Of a stretch of 43,580 nt of DNA, positions 42,456 to 43,580 are shown in pieces. The notes beneath the pieces are model-generated. The model searched no databases and was not told where the DNA came from. It saw nothing but the letters and a program-made list of their open reading frames with translations. The DNA is taken from NCBI GenBank assembly GCA_003281725.1, contig QCBC01000008.1:1-43580 (forward strand), read 5' to 3'. The position numbers and the translations under genes were made by a program. Within the stretch, counting starts at the first letter, position 1. Every line of letters begins with the position of its first letter. This stretch comes from Pelagibacteraceae bacterium AG-345-O09 (lineage in GTDB: Bacteria; Pseudomonadota; Alphaproteobacteria; Pelagibacterales; Pelagibacteraceae).

Positions 42456-43580
42456 TAATTATATAGTCTAATTAATGTTGGAAATTTAAGAATATTCATA
42501 TTTTTTTTAAATATTGACAAACAATTTCTTGCGTTAATTTCTGTTGTTTTATGAGTAATAATTACAATAGTTGCTTTCTTATTCTTCTTATCAGGTGTTT
42601 GAATTATTCTTTTCACCGAAATTTTATATTTTGCTAATCTATTTGTTATTAATGAGAGAACACCTTGTTTATCTTTGACTTCAAATCTAAGATATAAAGA
42701 ATTAGTATAATTATCATTGTTAAATGGTTTAATAGATCGTCTTTTATTAGATGAAATACCAAAAGGATGTTTTGTACTACCTCGTAAAATCGATAACAGA
42801 TCGGCTAACAAAGATGATGATGTTGGACCAGGTCCAGCACCCTCGCCTTGTAAAACACTCTGTCCTACTGGTTTACCTTCTGTAATCACTGCATTCATAA
42901 CACCACTAATATTTCCTATATATGTTTTTTTGTTTACTAAACTTGGATGTACTGTCTCAAATAATTGACCATTGATAATTTCAGAAATTCCAAGTAATTT
43001 AACTCTAAGACCTAACTGATTAGCTATTTTAATATCCTCTAATTTAATATTTTCAATTCCCTCCATTATACATTTATGTTTAGAAATTTTTGTATTGAAA
43101 GAAAGAGCAGATAATATTCTAATTTTAGCAAAAGCATCAAAACCATTTAAATCTAACTTTGGATTACCTGGTTCAGCATACCCAAGTTTTTGAGCTTTTT
43201 TTAAGACTTTATCAAAAGTTTCATTGCTATTTTCCATTTCAGATAAAATATAATTTGTAGTACCATTCAGTATTCCATACACTTTACTAATTTTATTTGT
43301 TGCCAAACTTTCTTTTATAGTTCTTAAAATAGGTATTCCTCCAGCAACAGAAGCTTCAAACTCTAAATTTACTTTATTTTTTTCTGCTAATTTAGAAAGA
43401 TAATCTCCATGTTTTGCTATTAAAGCTTTATTGGGAGTTATAACACTCACTTTTTTTTTTAAAGCAGTTTCAACAACCTTTTTAGAAATGCCGTCAGATA
43501 GTCCAATTGACTCAAATAATATATCAATTTTTTTTGATTTAAATATCTTTAATGGATTTGAGTAAAAAATTTTCTTATCA
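42455..43580 (-). CDS. hom: Homoserine dehydrogenase, 5' end beyond window
   Basis: NAD(P)-dependent reduction of aspartate semialdehyde to homoserine, the branch to threonine and methionine. The frame stays open to the right edge; an internal GTG at 43450 is not the start, because the codons before it read DILFESIGLSDGISKKVVETA-like Rossmann sequence. Visible catalytic features are VITPNKALIAKHG, GGIPILRTIKESLA, GILNGTTNYILSEME and YAEPGNPKLDLNGFDAFAKI. A C-terminal ACT domain (LRFEVKDKQGVLSLITN onward) allows allosteric feedback. The missing part is the NAD-binding N-terminus. Confidence 0.95.
   Translation of the reverse strand, partial: DKKIFYSNPLKIFKSKKIDILFESIGLSDGISKKVVETALKKKVSVITPNKALIAKHGDYLSKLAEKNKVNLEFEASVAGGIPILRTIKESLATNKISKVYGILNGTTNYILSEMENSNETFDKVLKKAQKLGYAEPGNPKLDLNGFDAFAKIRILSALSFNTKISKHKCIMEGIENIKLEDIKIANQLGLRVKLLGISEIINGQLFETVHPSLVNKKTYIGNISGVMNAVITEGKPVGQSVLQGEGAGPGPTSSSLLADLLSILRGSTKHPFGISSNKRRSIKPFNNDNYTNSLYLRFEVKDKQGVLSLITNRLAKYKISVKRIIQTPDKKNKKATIVIITHKTTEINARNCLSIFKKNMNILKFPTLIRLYN

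Overview
The window reads as a slice of the chromosome of a streamlined, very AT-rich alphaproteobacterium, most likely a marine SAR11-type (Pelagibacterales) cell. Supporting signs are the low GC content throughout, very short intergenic gaps, many start/stop overlaps, Shine-Dalgarno-poor starts, and alphaproteobacterial proteins and gene groups (SdhE divergent from RecG; a PuuD-like membrane protein; an NDUFS4-type complex I subunit; MltB-RlpA-DacC-Tmk-HolB-MetG-TatD-MBL). The exact clade cannot be fixed without a search.

Layout. 1-4.4 kb: end of serS, then the Sec accessory genes yajC-secD-secF and a convergent PuuD-like membrane protein. 4.5-12.7 kb: uvrA divergent from ssb-gyrA-coaD-ppi-tgt, then tRNA-Lys(TTT). 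12.8-16.7 kb: Tat-lipoprotein M48 protease, DUF502 membrane protein, recG and divergent sdhE, then tRNA-Ser(TGA). 16.77-21.34 kb: an accessory island made of two tandem integrated elements (3.0 and 1.5 kb). 21.4-29.8 kb: rarD and the co-directional chain mltB-like, rlpA-like, dacC, tmk, holB, metG, tatD and an MBL hydrolase. 29.8-31.9 kb, minus strand: zinc-ribbon protein, nhaA, glutathione peroxidase. 32.1-33.6 kb: a convergent glycosyltransferase and methyltransferase, then tRNA-Pro(TGG). 33.8-36.1 kb: NDUFS4-like, SbmA/BacA-like, glpX, tRNA-Glu(TTC). 36.1-40.3 kb: a second accessory-looking stretch with a GIY-YIG protein, a double glycosyltransferase, a tyrosine recombinase with a dif-like palindrome at its 5' end, a small two-helix membrane protein, a structured RNA and a short O6-alkylguanine-DNA alkyltransferase. 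40.7-43.6 kb, minus strand: hom (running off the edge), an AEC carrier and an EamA transporter.

The most unusual object is the island at tRNA-Ser. A 39-bp segment covering the 5' half of the tRNA gene, from its 5' end into the anticodon loop, occurs three times in direct orientation (16768-16806, 19782-19820, 21302-21340). Only the leftmost copy is joined to a tRNA 3' half. Each of the two intervals between copies has related ends: pairs of an 8-bp word, GTACAAGT, at an exact 11-bp period lie about 77 bp inside the left copy and about 118 bp inside the right copy, as expected for arm-type sites of a tyrosine recombinase. Neither interval encodes a recombinase. They carry different cargo: an operon of five mostly unrecognised proteins (one with MORN repeats, one zinc ribbon), and a uracil-DNA-glycosylase-like protein with a membrane protein and a 56-residue protein. 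The simplest reading is two non-autonomous integrative elements that recombine in the anticodon loop and replace the 5' half and promoter of the tRNA gene on integration.

Other points of note are a GC-rich structured RNA ending in a strong terminator 6 bases before the alkyltransferase start, a Tgt that has lost two of its four zinc ligands, an RlpA-like lipoprotein without the catalytic signature, and six small or mis-startable genes whose boundaries were settled here by reading the sequence.
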